Part shown: in pieces, positions 1 through 12,977 of the stretch
How the letters are laid out: each line of letters begins with the position of its first letter
Numbering within the stretch: position 1 is the first letter of the stretch
Assembly (NCBI RefSeq): GCF_030272615.1
Contig: NC_081405.1
Span: forward strand, 574,027,252 to 574,091,251
Direction: 5' to 3'
DNA: 64,000 nt
From: Cryptomeria japonica
Taxonomy: Eukaryota; Streptophyta; Pinopsida; Cupressales; Cupressaceae
Made by a program: the position numbers and the translations under genes
Notes under the pieces: model-generated
The model's database searches: none
The model's input: the letters and a program-made list of their open reading frames with translations, nothing else
What the model was told of the DNA's origin: nothing

Positions 1-211
1 TTTTCCTTTGAGTATGTTGCAGTTTTCTTAGGTTTTGTCTTTGACACTTTCTTCTTTCCACCTGTTAATTATTCATCTTTAGCAGGTGTTACCCTTGTTT
101 TCTCACTAGCATTGGTGGAGGTAGTGGCACCAGATGCTTCACTTCCATATTTTTGTCAAGTGTATCAATCATTCTTCATATTATTCTTTTCTTGATTGGC
201 ACCTGAAGTTC

Positions 212-1366
212 CTATTTTATTTTAGAGCTTGACTCCTCACATGTTCCAAATCTCTTTGCCTTCGAGTCTACCAGTATAGACAGAAGTATATTGACATGAA
301 TTTTAACAAGATCTACTGCAACCTCATAACCCATAGGTGGAACCCAAAATATTCTGGGTTGAACTGCTTGAATGATACAACAATTTGTGTCTACAAGAAA
401 AAAAATATTGTCTTTGTATTTCTGTACTATTTCAGTTGGAATTATTTCCCTTTTGTGGATCCTAATTTGGATTACCTTGAAATATCCCCACATTGTTTCA
501 CCAAACTTATCTCCTAGATCCCTAGATATTTCACCTATATGAACCAAGATAGGTTTCTCTTTAGACCATACTACCTTACCCTTACCGAGTAAAAATTTTT
601 GCAAATAGAAAAATATACATACCAAAAGTGAGCCATATTTGAAAGATTTCTTCTTGTCCTTCTTAATTGTATCCATGTTCACCCTAAATTGGCTTTTAAT
701 CATCTCACAGCTATCATAGGTTGCATCCTCCTTGATTATTCGATAGCCAACATGTATGGCACCGCTCGACACACTATTCATCTGGCTTGACTGATAAAAC
801 CTATAACCCAGCACTGCAAAGGCAAATCTTACTTCAGCATCCTTAATATGGGTGATTGTCATTGCTCTACTATCACATCAAGGTTTGGTTAACTAGATGA
901 ATTCAGATGATGAAATCATTCTTAGGGTTAATGCTTCACTAGTTGCACTAAACCCTGTCACTCTTTGAATCATTTCCTTTGCAATCTTGATCGGTTCTTG
1001 AGCTTCCAACCACAAAAATTGATCATGAACCCTGCTCAGTATATACCTAACCCAGTTGTCATGAAACTGATCAAGAAAATCAACAACATTAGCCAAACCC
1101 TTGGTCTTCAAAGATAGAAATTCTACCTTCAATTGATCATTAACATAGAACCCTTTAAACTCATTTCGAATGAACTTTTCTCCAAGTTCTTCAAGCTTGC
1201 AATGAATGCAGGAGTGAATATCTTCTACCAACAATACACCCGAGGGAATAGATGATAAAGCACTGGTCATGTTGATTTTAGTAGATTTCATCAGATGTAG
1301 CTTGAACTTGGGTTAGGGTTCTTTGATAGCTTCAACCAACATAGGAGTTGAAATCGGCACTGCCAT
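212..1366 (-). pseudogene. Unrecognised long plant-repeat ORF family, copy 1 (N-terminal half)
   Basis: One minus-strand frame runs from an ATG at 1366 to a TAA at 212. It is broken only by point stops: TAA at 1313-1315, TAG at 893-895 and TGA at 878-880. The two longest open pieces are 132 and 216 residues and lie in the same frame 30 bp apart. The part reading FKYGSLLVCIFFY, then charged residues, then a W-G-Y-F-K segment, resembles the FKHYSLLMHSVLFY block of copy 3 (22.4-25.3 kb) and the HHYSLLCHLILF block of copy 4 (26.8-30.1 kb). The similarity is weak elsewhere. I see no zinc knuckle, protease, RT or transposase motif, so the function is unknown. An ORF carried by a mobile element is the likeliest reading; the copy is dead because of the stops. 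Confidence 0.55.
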
Positions 1367-1882
1367 GATGACCTTCCAACAAATTTTTCTCAGACAGAGT
1401 TCAATATCTTCTCCTTAGAAATACCAAACACCACTATCGCTTTGCTTGAACTACCAACACAAATATTTCTTAGCAAGATTTAAATCACCTTTGATCACAC
1501 AGGAGCTCGAGAGATTTCACAAGAAAATAGGATAAATAAAAATGTGTTGACATTTCTTATTTATCCTTTGAGATTTATCGGCATTATACTACAACGGTTA
1601 GTTTAGAAACTTAAAACTTAAAGTACATTGATTTTACTTTACTGATTGTTTGTTACCGATATCGATCCATGAACAACCGAGTCACAAGACATTCTTCAAC
1701 CAAGAACTTTTAGACTAGCTTTTATACATCATAAATATGTAGATAGACATATCCTTATATTTGTTAAGAGGATTAAAAAGTAATCTTATCATATGTGCTC
1801 CCCCTGGGCATCGATATGCCTAGTTAGAAGAGGAACTGTCATCACCGATGGATGATGAATTGGTTTCAGAATGACCTTCTCC
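1367..1882. other. Non-coding spacer with a polypurine-like tract
   Basis: No credible ORF. On the minus strand AGGGGGAG at 1798-1805 resembles a retrotransposon polypurine tract and lies about 80 bp past the end of the gag remnant. I could not find a matching LTR beyond it. Confidence 0.35.
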
Positions 1883-3199
1883 TTATTTTCCTCCTTCCTT
1901 CTTCATCCATGTTTTTTTCATTTCATTTCTTACTTCTTCAGTTGTCTTTTTTCCTTTTAGGTCATTTTGCTCTTTCTTCTTTCTAAACCGAATCTTGTCT
2001 TTAGATAGGTTGTAGGATAGGCTCCTACATTCTCTGGATAAGTTACCGATCTTATGAAAATTGAAGCATGCCATACCAGTTGTCCTCTATGGTCCTGAAT
2101 TGTTTCTCTGTCCCATTCTCATTCTACAGTTTTCTGCAACATGACCAAAATTACCACACGTGGAATAGGTGGTATTCAACTGATTACTCCTTTTGTTAAG
2201 ACTGACCGGTTTGAACGGAGATCTTGATACATTTGACTTGAACCTGCATTCTTCAGATCTGTGTCCAAACTTATTGCATGTGAAGCAATGTCCATTAAAT
2301 CTTTTTCTATTTGACATACTACTAGGTTGAGATCTACACTCATAAGAAGTGTGGCCATACTTATGACAATTATGGCAGTATCCATCAAAGGTGAAAATCT
2401 TCTTTTGACTAACTAGTTTATTTCTACAGTCATTAGTCTTATGACCCGATTTACCACAATGATTACAGGAGGACTTGGAAAACTTCATACTTTTCACTTC
2501 TTAATGGATCCTTTTATCATCCTTTATCTTTTTGGATTTAGATGATTCTCCAGTTTCCATAGGACCTGAACTGGCGTAACCAAGGTCAGTTGTATCCTTT
2601 GTTCTTCTCTAAGCCTTCTACTATTTATCTACCTTCTCAAAGCTTTTATTGAATTTCCTCAACTTCTTATTTCTCTCATTTTCAGATTTCAGCTCTCTCT
2701 TGAGTTATTCAATCTCTTTCACCATCTTTTCTTTTTCTTTTGTGTTGTCATGAAGTTGCTTATGTATGTATTTATTCTCCTGAGTGAGAATTCAGATTTC
2801 TTCATCTTTCTCAATCATGATTGCATCATTTTCTCTTAGAGAATCTTCAACAAGCCTCTTGGCTATCTCAGCTTTGGACAGATCTTGTTTTGCATCCCTC
2901 TTTCTTTCATCAGCACTTCTGCTAGCTTCTAGTATCTTAGTCATTCTCAGGGCCTGCCCTTCACGTTCTCTTTTGAGATGTGTGACTTCTTTGGTCAGCT
3001 TCATGTTCTTCTCCATGGGTTTTGAGACTGCTTCTTCAGATCTACTCTGTTCAAAGAGTTGATCTATGATGTCTTGACTCTTATTTAGTTGTTGAGCTAA
3101 TTCCTTTCTTTTTGGAAGAGATTTTCTTAGTCTCTCTTTCAGCTAAGAAATAATTTTGTTTTCTTCATCAATCTATTTCTAATACCAATATTCTTCCAT
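1883..3199 (-). pseudogene. gag: Ty1/copia-type gag pseudogene with five CCHC zinc knuckles
   Basis: Gag packages the retrotransposon RNA in a cytoplasmic particle. All pieces share one minus frame, from an ATG at 3199 (45 bp inside the primer-binding site) to 1883, about 439 codons. The N-terminal 250 codons are charged coiled coil (3016-2792 is the longest open piece). Then come four CX2CX4HX4C-type knuckles: CNHCGKSGHKTNDC, CHNCHKYGHTSYEC, CFTCNKFGHRSEEC and a fourth whose first Cys is Ser/Tyr. A fifth, CFNFHKIGNLSREC, has lost its second Cys and its His. Stops include TAG at 2087, 2609, 2618 and 2621, TAA at 2501 and 2705, and TGA at 2792. No protease, integrase or RT follows, so the element is truncated or was gag-only. 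Family assignment is firm for 'gag with zinc knuckles'; copia rests on the initiator-Met primer site. Confidence 0.8.
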
Positions 3200-3243
3200 G
3201 ATCTTTATCCTCAAGCTATCAAGCTTCACTCAAGAGGAATATC

Positions 3244-3255
3244 GCTCTAATACCA
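3244..3255 (-). other. Primer-binding site, initiator-Met tRNA type
   Basis: The minus strand reads TGGTATTAGAGC, one mismatch from TGGTATCAGAGC, the complement of the plant initiator tRNA-Met 3' end used by Ty1/copia elements. It lies 3 bp inside a CTAACA LTR end and 45 bp before the gag ATG. Confidence 0.7.
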
Positions 3256-3258
3256 ATT

Positions 3259-4640
3259 GTTAGTCCCAATCAGTGTTGAGAGGGGAGGGGTGAATTAATA
3301 CTTTACCGTTTTTTCTCAATTAAAACTTTAAACTTAAGTTATCACTAACTTAACATTCATCAATATAAATAACTATTGAAGAATAATAACCATGCATGAA
3401 AAGAAATACAGTGACCGAGATTTATCTCGTGGAAACCCAAATGGAAGAAAACCATGATGTGAGTAGTAACTCACAAAATTTGTACTCTTTTGGAGTATGC
3501 CCAATGAAGAGCCATCCTTGTTAGGATATTAAAAAGACACTATTAGGTTCCACCCAATTAAGGGATTTTGTCTAGGGCCTATTAGAGCCTTTACATTGTT
3601 AAAGGTAGCCTTATCAAAAGGTCTTAAAATCATTAGTTGATCCGGTTGGTTACGTAGCATTGGTTAGCTTCGGTAGCATAGGTACCTAAAGTAACAGATA
3701 CAGATCCATAGCCATAGCTAGCATAAGCACCAACAACATCATAGGTAGAGTCAATTAGTTAAGCAGTCATTGAAGCATCACCGTATAGCCACCTCTTATA
3801 TAGAAAACCATAGCCTGCAGTAGCATATCCAATAGCCATAACCAGAAGCACCAGTAGCTAAGGCATAGGCATCGTATTATAGAATAGAATACCTAATAGC
3901 ATGTCTAGTAGCACCTATCACTAGTATCAAATCACACCCGCCCATTCGGTCGAAAGAGAAAAGTAAAAAGCAGCTGCTGACAGTCCATTTTGTGGGATAG
4001 AAAAGACCTGAGCAGATGTAGACATAAAAGATAGTACCTTTGCAACAAGCGATAGTCTAATTTATCGGTCGATACCTTGCAACAAAGGCAGAACCGAGGA
4101 TAGCAGCAGGACCCAGAGGACACCCAATTAAGGTATTTTATAATAGGACCTATTAAAGTCCACCATATTAAGGGATTTTAGTTGCAATGGTTAGAGAGCA
4201 ACATAAATGTTATTTGCTAGAGTGGCTACTGATTAGCTTGATCAAATCATACTGAATAATCACACTATCTCTATATCGTTTGTGTGTATTTTGCACAACA
4301 CTGATTTCCTGAATGCACCTTCAACTCTGCCCTCTGCCGATTTACTGATCCTTGGATTCCACTCTGCTGGTCCTCTGTCACTTGGATCACCACTCTGTTG
4401 AACTCCACTCTACCTGTCCTCTGTCACTTGGATCACCACTCTACCGATCCTCTATCACTCGGCTCTACACTCTCTTAAACTCCCCCTGTGAACACTTTTA
4501 CTTTTTCTCAATTCACGTTGACAACAACCCTCTCAAGAATGAATTACATGAATTTATTGACCCTATAGTCTGTTGCCAACGTTACCTTCAAAACATTCCA
4601 TTCAAAGTTCTATTATGATGCCTTAAATCACATCCCTGAG
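3259..4640 (-). mobile_element. 5' LTR of the copia-type element (far end uncertain)
   Basis: On the minus strand the LTR ends in ACTAACA at 3259, directly before the primer-binding site. A TATA box (CTATATAAG) at 3795-3803 on the same strand lies about 540 bp upstream of that end. U3 should therefore run above 3800 and R/U5 from roughly 3770 down to 3259. Within R/U5 the plus strand reads ctcgtggaaaccc, similar to a motif common in plant copia LTRs. The outer boundary at 4640 is only an estimate; I found no second LTR to fix it. Confidence 0.5.
3795..3803 (-). promoter_or_regulatory. TATA box of the copia LTR
   Basis: CTATATAAG on the minus strand, in the orientation of the downstream gag. 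The position fits a U3 promoter. Confidence 0.4.
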
Positions 4641-4850
4641 ATCATTATAGGAATCTCTATCAAGGCAGTCAAACATGCCGATAAGTCTGTCGGTTGATTG
4701 GAGAAGACTCCCAGTTTAAATGAATGTTAACTAGATGCTACTAGTCTATTGGTTACAAACTCTTCCGGTGCACCGATTAAAATTTGTGTAGCCGGTTTCC
4801 TCGTGTATACTAGTCTATTTTTTTCTTAGCCGATGGACCTCTTCTATGCT

Positions 4851-4990
4851 GGTCTACTCACCACTACCTGGTCTACTTACTTCTTGTCGATCTACTCACT
4901 GCTTGCCGGTCTACTTGTTGTTTGTCAGTATACTCACTGCTCACTAATACCTGGTCTACTTACTGCTTGCCGGTATACTTACTACCAATA
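4851..4990. repeat. Minisatellite, about 18-19 bp unit, 7 copies
   Basis: Imperfect head-to-tail copies of a unit like ctggtctacttactgctt, alternating with gccggtctactcactgctt. It has no coding potential. Confidence 0.65.
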
Positions 4991-7900
4991 GACTATGAAG
5001 ACTTAAGAGATGATGTTGCCAATAATGATAGCCATATCATTCACCGATCATACAAAATTGCATCAGAATACCAATAGAGACATGATGCAAGATGTAGTAG
5101 ACATCACCATGGGGCTTACTGGTTTTGTTTAGGGTAGAGCCATGTTGCATGATGAAACGATGTGAGGTGATGTCAAGGCGCACACTGCTATGCCATGTGG
5201 GTAGTGTGACTATGTCACACCACATGATGAGCTATTGTGCTAGCTAGCTGATTGTTGCCTCGTTCCTCATTTGGTGGCTAGATTCTAGTCACGTAGTGAT
5301 GTTATGTGCAATTTATGATATTCTTATTTATTTACATATGTGTACCAACAATTTATTCTGTTTTGACTCTGAAGGTTTAGCCATGAGTATGTAATCTTTT
5401 GCATGTTTGGTTTAGTGTTGCAATTCCATGGATATTTCTTGCCTTATTATTGGAATTGATGATTTATTTTCTTTATTCATCCATATCTTGGTGGCTAAAC
5501 TAGTTTATCTTTATTATTTTCGTATGCTGGTCTTGCGTTGTAATGTGAAATCCTCTCCAAGGACATTTGAGGCGGTCTTGGTTGAGTGTATATGAGGAAG
5601 TGGACACAAGAAACCTTGAGGATGGGGGTATGTGAGGCTATGATGTAGCTAGGGACCACTACCTACCTATGTGTGGTGACTATCTCTTGGAGGCTAACCA
5701 CCTGACTCAAACAAGGCATGGTCACAAGGGTCTTGTATGGAAGGTTTTACCACTATGTGTGTGTCCTAGCACCATCAATCCCTTGAGTGAGATGTGAGAT
5801 ATGGAGATGTTGGATGTATATGGTTATGTATTTTATTCGAAGAGCATGCACAAAGATGTTGATTGTGCATGTTATCTATGACCAAGCATTGGACATGCTT
5901 ATGTATCCTTATGTTGTGCACTTTTCGGTGATGTGATTGTGTATGTTGGTCCGAGATGTATAGTTCTTATGTTGTCACTTGTCCTACATATTAATGTAAA
6001 AGATGGCTAATCATGCTTTATTCAATATGATGTGTATTGTAGCTTTGCAAAATTAAATGGATTGGATGTTATGGGAACTGCAAATTGTAACTTGAAATAT
6101 GTTCTTGACATGGAGATGGAATTTGAAATTAGAAACTATTTTGTTTATGAAATGATATACTAGGAAGAGGATGGAACAGTAAAGGAAATTGATCGTGATG
6201 GTATATTTTTCTTGTAGTAGTTAGTAGATGAATGTTATAATTTGTTGTTTACCTTAATTAATGCTTAAATTTGGTGTGATTAAAGGAAGAAAATTCTTGT
6301 TTCACTACTATGATTATAGTTAGCTCCTAGAACGATAAGAAATATAGGAATTCAAATGTATCTTACTAATGGATAATTGTAGTCATAAGGGGATTAGGAA
6401 TAATGTTTCACTTATCTGAGAGAATATATATATGTATAGTTTCATATTTGTTAAATAAGTTTTAGGACTATTATGTGATACATGTTTCCATCCTAGCTTT
6501 ATGACTTCTAGGAGTAAGTCAGACCCTAGTGGGGAAGAATGTCGTACCCCTACCCTGTTCAGACCCCATTTGACCTCATTGAACAAGGTTGACTTTTCTG
6601 TGGCTTATGTGGATGGTGGATTTATTATGATGTGTATTCTATTATTATGTTTGGGAGTGTGATTAGGTGAATTTGATTATACAATATTGCTTATTAATGA
6701 GTAGTTGTGAACTCTACTTCCATATCGTATTTTATTAATGAAGAAATGTTAATTTTATTTATGTGTTGCTAACAATGGACTAACACATCTGATTCATGTG
6801 TGAGTTGCTTAATATATATGTCGTCAGGTTATGTGAAAGTGTATGAGGTATGAGGAGATGATTTTCCTTCACTCACTTCCATGACATAGGGAACGTCATG
6901 ATTCTCCTTCACTGCTGTGTTTATTAAGTTTTTGTATATATGCATATGTGGTTGGTTGATGCAGGAAATTATAGGTACAAGTATCGTGTAGGTGCGAGGT
7001 ATCATCTCCACCTAGCTGCACAGGTTTGAGCGTACCTAGTTAACCTAATGGAAGTGGAGAAGGTAGTTCTAAGTCCCTAATGTTGTCCTTAGCCTTTCTC
7101 AATAGTGAGCATCATCAGTCTTTTGTCGACCCTATCGGTTCGCCAAGTAGGTCACTTTTCTGAAGTTGGTATGCGGGTCATGTGTTTGTTTAGTTTTTGT
7201 AAGTTGTGTGTTATGTGTTTGGTGAAACTGAATATTATGCTTTAAATATTTAATTATTTAATGTGTGTTAGTATTCATTTCTAAATAAAGGGATTAAATT
7301 AAATAGGACCCCTTTTTGTATTATTGATCGGTGAGTTAAATTGCTCAAGTGGTTAAATTAGACTAATGAATTATATGATTTAATTATTATCAAATTTATG
7401 AAATTGTAATTGTGTAATGTATTTTGCATATATTAAAATAAACATTTTAGAAAAATACAATAAAATATCCCACCATTAACTTTTAAAGGGCAATTTGGAT
7501 TTTAGAAACTTAGAAAAATAGGAATTTTTGGGAAAACTATTCTATTTAACCTGGGCATTCATGGGAATGAAGAGGAGAAATTTTCATACAAATTGTGGGG
7601 GTTTTTGATTTGCTTGAATAATTTGGGATTGCTCATCTACAATTTGTCTTCCAGGAAAGCAACAACAGGTTGGTTGATTTGGGGTTTTGAATTGTTTATA
7701 GAAACTCTTTGAAGATCACAAATCCTTAATTAAAATCATATCTTTGGTTTGATAGTTTGATTTTTTAGTTTGGAAATAAAATCTTCATCTTCCTTCTCCA
7801 ATTTGTGCTTCAAATCTTTGAGTAAATTGGTTTTAGTTTGTGCTTTGGAAAATTTGGGTAGATCTGGGAATTGCTTTAAAGAAAATTCCATGTTTGCCTA

Positions 7901-8715
7901 CAGAAAGTTCTCCATGTTTTTGTAAAAATTTATTGATTAAATTTTTCAATTTGGTTCATAGAATGAGGAATTAGTTTGTAAATTTGGTTAAATTCACCCC
8001 TGTATGAGGTTATACTAGCAAAATTTGCCCAAATTTAGTTGCCTGAGAATTAATTAGTTTCAAAAAAATTCATTCCTTGGGCATATTAGACTCTGAAAAT
8101 TTTGTTAATTAGAATTGTATTGGAAGGGGTTTGAAATTTAAAAAATAAAATTAAGTGTTAATTGATAAAAATTTATTAACTCAAAAATTTTGTGTTTGCT
8201 ATGAACACTCAAAAAAAATTCTGAGTATTCTCATGTCCCTAGAAATACATTTGTTTTTAAAAAAACATGTATTTAATTCTCTTTTAAAAAATAATATAAA
8301 AATATTATATATATATATAATGTGGCAAATGGGGAGCATGAGGCTAAACCCACTTACCACAAAGTGGAGTGTGGTCCCTATTGTATGGGGAGTGTTGCCT
8401 ATAAAGAAACACAGTCCCCCATACATGGGGAACACTCTACCCATGTGGTGGGCCAGCCCATGTGGTTGTAGCTATTCTGGCTCCAAAACAGGATGCCTCT
8501 ACATGATGCCAAAGGCATACCATTCATGTCCGAAATGTCCATGAGACCAACATGCTTGGGACCCACAGATGACATGGAGGTATTTGCCACGGTGATGACG
8601 TGGATGATGTTGCCTTTTTGCGTTTGACGGAAAAGCTTGCTCACAGTTAACATTTTCCTGGTCGATGTCACGGCGATGTGATAGTTACATTGGGCGAGGT
8701 GGTTAACATATCATC
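4991..8715. other. Non-coding, AT-rich; possible LTR start at 6540
   Basis: No credible gene; ORFs here are under 70 residues and lack motifs. On the plus strand CCTAGTGGGGAAGAA followed by TGTCGTACCCC at 6540 looks like a gypsy polypurine tract plus LTR start, but no pol remnant precedes it and no LTR end was found. 7.2-8.3 kb is very AT-rich and includes a TA microsatellite near 8307-8322. The first copy of the CTATTCTGGCTCCAAAA motif is at 8472. Confidence 0.4.
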
Positions 8716-8933
8716 GGCCACGTAGTTTACATTTTTGGTAACCGGATTTATTGCATCCACGAGTTGACTAACATCGACAGTCACGTGTTATGGGCATAGT
8801 TTTCAATTTTTATTTTTTTTAAATGGCCACATGGTTTACGTTTTTGGTAACCAACTTTATTGCGTCGACGAGTTGACTAACATCGACGGTCATGTGTTAT
8901 GGGCACATTTTTCAATTTATTTTTTTTAAATTT
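8716..8933. repeat. 109-bp tandem duplication
   Basis: Two head-to-tail units, 8716-8824 and 8825-8933, each starting ggccac and containing gttgactaacatcgac and cgtgttatgggca or a close variant. They differ at scattered sites, so the duplication is not recent. Confidence 0.8.
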
Positions 8934-9131
8934 TTAATGAAAACTTGATTTCATATAAATTTTGGATCTATTTCGTATGGGAGCTACATGCAGAATGCAG
9001 TGGAGGTGAAACAAAATATTCAACAGTGTAAATCCATGTCGAATGTGGCATCACAATGTCCCTTGTTGAATCACTGAGTGAAGGATCTGCACTTCTATTG
9101 GAGTTATAGGTATCCATTGTCAAAAATATCT

Positions 9132-9186
9132 ATGGCTCCGAAGGGCAGGACAAAAGCCGACCGCATGCATAACGCGAGTTGTCTAG
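9132..9186 (+). other. Exon-like start: short basic peptide followed by a donor-like GTATAT
   Basis: An ATG opens MAPKGRTKADRMHNAS, then CTAG|GTATAT resembles a splice donor. It could be the first exon of the broken locus that resurfaces at 13.1-18.7 kb, but no exon chain links the two. Weak evidence. Confidence 0.2.
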
Positions 9187-9943
9187 GTATATTGTTATCA
9201 CCTGTTAACATGCGAGTTTTTTCATGTGTAGGGGGGAGGTATCATAGTGCATAGGTGGGTGGGATGATTGTAGATTGTTGTGTAGGGTTATGGAGGCATT
9301 GGTAAATTCAAACCCTAACAGATAATGATAGTTTTATGATTCCTTCATCAACCCTATGTTTTCGATTGCAATTTTTTATATTATTTTTATATCATAGAGG
9401 TGGTGGTGAGTGTGCCCTTGGGAGGTGTCAAGAGGATAATGATTTGGGTGGAGGCTTAGGTGGCTACGGTAATTTGAATCCCTAAGACATTCAATAAGTT
9501 TTTGTTTTTATTTCTTGTGTCATTTTGTGTTCTGTCTATGAAAATTAGGCATCATTTTGCAACATGGTCGTGTCAGGATACAAGGTTCGCTATTTGTAGG
9601 TTGGCTAAGTGAAGAAGACCTACAAGATTTTAAAGGTTTGTATATTTTCATAGTTATATATGTCAGTTTTCCATAGTGAGGAGGGTTGTTAAAGATGAAA
9701 TGCTCATTCTTATACACGCACATTAAAAGATAGAAAAAAATAAACAACCACCAACGTGTGTGTGTGTCTGTGTGTATATTTCTTCATATTCATATATATA
9801 TATATATATGGGTTTGGCAAGCTACGTATATTTTGGCTCATTGTTGAAGGGTGTCAGATTGTTGAAGGCTTGATTGGGTTTGCTTTGTTTGTTTGCAGTT
9901 TGGCGTGTGCTAGTAGATATATATGTCTATATGAAGAAATACA

Positions 9944-9944
<1 letters not shown>

Positions 9945-9985
<41 letters not shown>
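9945..9985. repeat. (AC)n microsatellite
   Basis: About 20 uninterrupted AC dinucleotides. A short TA run lies just upstream, near 9795-9810. Confidence 0.95.
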
Positions 9986-9989
<4 letters not shown>

Positions 9990-10155
9990 AAAAGGTGATG
10001 CAAATGATCCTATGACCATGCAATTCAACAAACATGTCATTTGCAATACAGAGGAAATGACAAAATAAAACATAGACAAAAGAAACTATGGAAATATTAT
10101 GCTCTGTTTCCATTATTCTCAGATGCTCATTAGATCAAAAACAAAAAAACTAACC

Positions 10156-10500
10156 CTAGCAGTCTATAACCCTAACATGACAGTATGCGTCTATTCTGGC
10201 TCCAAAATAGGCAAATATTTGGCATAGGCTGAAGCTATTCTGGCTACATATAGAGGCAAACAAGAAACACAAACAAACAATGCAAACCGTGATGATTTTA
10301 AACAAAATCCAAACTGAAACAAGAAGAATATGAGTTATAGAGGCGGATTTCAACATACCACAAGCCGCAACACAACATAGAAAACTACAGTCACATAAAT
10401 CCCCCTTCAACAATGAGCCAGAATAGATGCAAGCTGCTTCAACATGGAGCCCTTCAACTAATGTTTTCTTTCGTTCATTAGTCTTCATTTTTCCAGGCTA
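10156..10500. repeat. Dispersed repeat, second copy at 45.9-46.3 kb
   Basis: It begins with ctaaccctaac-like sequence and CTATTCTGGCTCCAAAAT, then caaacaatgcaaacc, then a tail with repeated cttcaacaa words and a final cattagt. The same order occurs at 45930-46310. Both are on the plus strand and have diverged. Confidence 0.7.
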
Positions 10501-10989
10501 GGTAGATAAAAAAGGCACCATGTTTTCTATCATCAAACAAACAACAAATCAACTCCTAATTTTCAGCAAACAATAGATCAAATCCTAAACAAGAGCATGT
10601 CATCCTCAGTCAAGGAATGGTTGCATCAATCAGTCAACAACCTAATTTTCAAGAGTTTGTTTGCATCAAAAGGCAAACCATAACATGTAAACGAGGTCAA
10701 GACCACATAAAAGAAGCTCAATTTGAAACAAAACATTTTACCTAACTTTGTCTTTCATGTAGCTATAAGGTGCCTGCCACATGTATTTGCATATATATTT
10801 ATTCTTGGATATGTATGTTGATGCATGTCATTGGTATGATAGGTCCGTTTTGGAGCTAGAATAGATGCGTCCCATGTATGTTGATGCATGTCGTTGGTAC
10901 AATCACATTTTGAAGCCATAATAGACATGTCTGACACAAGTTGGATGCACCTAATCTCACTCAAAGACTGCAGAATAAACATATATACA

Positions 10990-11190
10990 AATATATGTGG
11001 GAGGCTATGGGTATTGTGGCTCGACAACTGACCTATCATAGAAACGACATGCATCAACATACATTTTTGAGACATGCATACCATGCCAACTTGTCGCAGT
11101 TGTTGGACCAAAGGTTTGTGATGTAGAGTTATAGTCGACTTCTCGGTTTCACTCCTCGGGGCCCATGCAAAATTATGTGGACATTTCAGA
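10990..11190. repeat. Dispersed repeat, inverted second copy at 46.75-46.95 kb
   Basis: It reads tattgtggctcgacaa, then gacctatcatagaaacgaca, tgcatcaacatacat, gagacatgcataccat and a gggcccatg-like end. The reverse complement of 46750-46945 has the same blocks in the same order, starting from the CTATTCTGGCTC-type terminus. Related sub-blocks (tgatgcatgtcattggta) also occur near 10820-10900. Confidence 0.65.
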
Positions 11191-12031
11191 TGACGACTGC
11201 GGTATGCTTTGTGGTTACAAGCAGTTTATTGTGCATAACATTCACATTAAAATCTTATGAATGAAGGAACCATGTTCATATGACATCCGGATAGGAAGAA
11301 GAGGCCACGGGATGCAAAACTTGGTATGTTTGTCAGAGAAAATACTAGCACAAAACTCAAGTTAGTCTCACAGTGGGACTCCTCTATTGTGGCTGCAAAA
11401 AATGGTATGGGGGGACTAACACCCCATGTTTGTGGCAGGTTTCTAATCATAGGTTTTGTATTTGATGGCTTCTTTTGTCTAACACAACACTGTTAGTCTG
11501 TACAATTTTTTTATTTTGGAGCCAGAATAGACACAACCTCTCGGACCATTGTTCATGTATGGTTTGTGATCTGATGTAGCTAACAGCAGTAAAGCTAAAG
11601 GCTAACACACAATGCAATTTACAATTGGAGTTGGAGTTAGTCAATAACAAGGCTCGAGAATAGACAAATGCTACTGCATGTTAGTGACACGCTATTCAAT
11701 TGCAGCAGTTGAATGTAAAATATAGTGCAAAACGTGTGACTAAGTTGTGTGTTAGTTGGACCATAGTGTTGATTTCGAGTCGGAATAGAGGCATCTATCC
11801 TTGAGCACATAACAATAGTACCAAAATAGGTGGTTGATATACACAGCTCTGACACACCTATGGCACTATGGAAAATTGACACATATAATTTAAGTGATAT
11901 ATATTACTTAGTGGTCGTTTATATTAAATGTTAAACTGCATTTTCATATATGAACATGTAGGTTCCTTTTATGTCTTTTGAAATGCATTTACTTCCCAAT
12001 GTAGACTACCACTAACATTAGTTATGCATAC
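11191..12031. other. Non-coding mosaic with terminal-motif copies
   Basis: No credible gene. ORFs here are under 85 residues and several read through the ttttggagccagaatag motif (near 11513, and a degraded one near 11770). Confidence 0.5.
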
Positions 12032-12157
12032 AGGTTGTTGATTTTCAAGGACTATTAAGCAGTTTGCCAGCAAACATCCAGATGTTCCTAGGTTTTTTAT
12101 TTTCAAGGACTATTGAGCAATCCCCTGACAAACATCCAGATGTTCCCAGGTTGTTGC
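12032..12157. repeat. 58-bp tandem duplication
   Basis: Units 12032-12089 and 12090-12147 both contain attttcaaggactatt and aaacatccagatgttcc; a third unit starts at 12148 and stops after about 10 bp. Confidence 0.8.
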
Positions 12158-12245
12158 ACTCTCTCCCTTATTTAATACTACTTGCACTATAATGTCCCCT
12201 TATTAATAATCTTTGGGCTTGTGAAATTTTTTCAAAGGGGCTTGT

Positions 12246-12270
12246 TATATATATATATATATATATATAT
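12246..12270. repeat. (TA)n microsatellite
   Basis: About 12 TA dinucleotides in an AT-rich stretch. Confidence 0.9.
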
Positions 12271-12977
12271 TTTGTTGTATATAATTTTTTTATGCAATAG
12301 AAATATATGTATAAATTTCAATTCTTGATCATGTAATATTAATGTCCTTACTTTTACTAAATTTGATAATGATGAAAATGAACAATGCAATTGGTTGATG
12401 CGTTATATTCTATGCTATAGATGCACTATATTAGACAATAAGATATTATTTTCCAACCTGAATGCAGTATGATTGTTATTTATGGAGCTTCGAGTCATGA
12501 AACCAGTGTTGAATATATGAACCTGAAATCTTGATTATTGCAAACTATGTGATATAAATTTATATATATTCTGTTGATTGGCATAAGAGTGTTTATGTTC
12601 ATCCTAGTGTATTTGTATATCTATATTATTGATGTTCGTGATGTTTAAGAACTACATGTGTTTGATGATCCAACTCCGATTTGAAATGTTATTTGGGGTT
12701 CTGTTTCAGATGTCTCTGGTTGGCATGATGAATTCCTCACGTGTCTATCCTTCATAGTGTTTTTTTTCTTTTGGGAAATTAAGACTATCTTAATAATAAA
12801 TAATAATATTCCCATATCAACAAAGAGATGGAACCTTTAGAATAGATACTCATTTCAAAAGACATGTGTCTTCCAAATAATGAATTGGAGGTCTCTATAC
12901 CCATTAATTATCATCAAAGACTTTGTTAACAGTAATGAATCCTTGTGTATTCTGTGACATAGAGTGACCATCTTAAT

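Noticed and set aside
8155-8671. Overlapping ORFs of 81-129 residues
   Set aside because: They overlap on both strands and read through the dispersed terminal motif, with no coding signature.
9756-10113. ORFs with His-Thr or Cys-Val runs
   Set aside because: They read through the (AC)n microsatellite.
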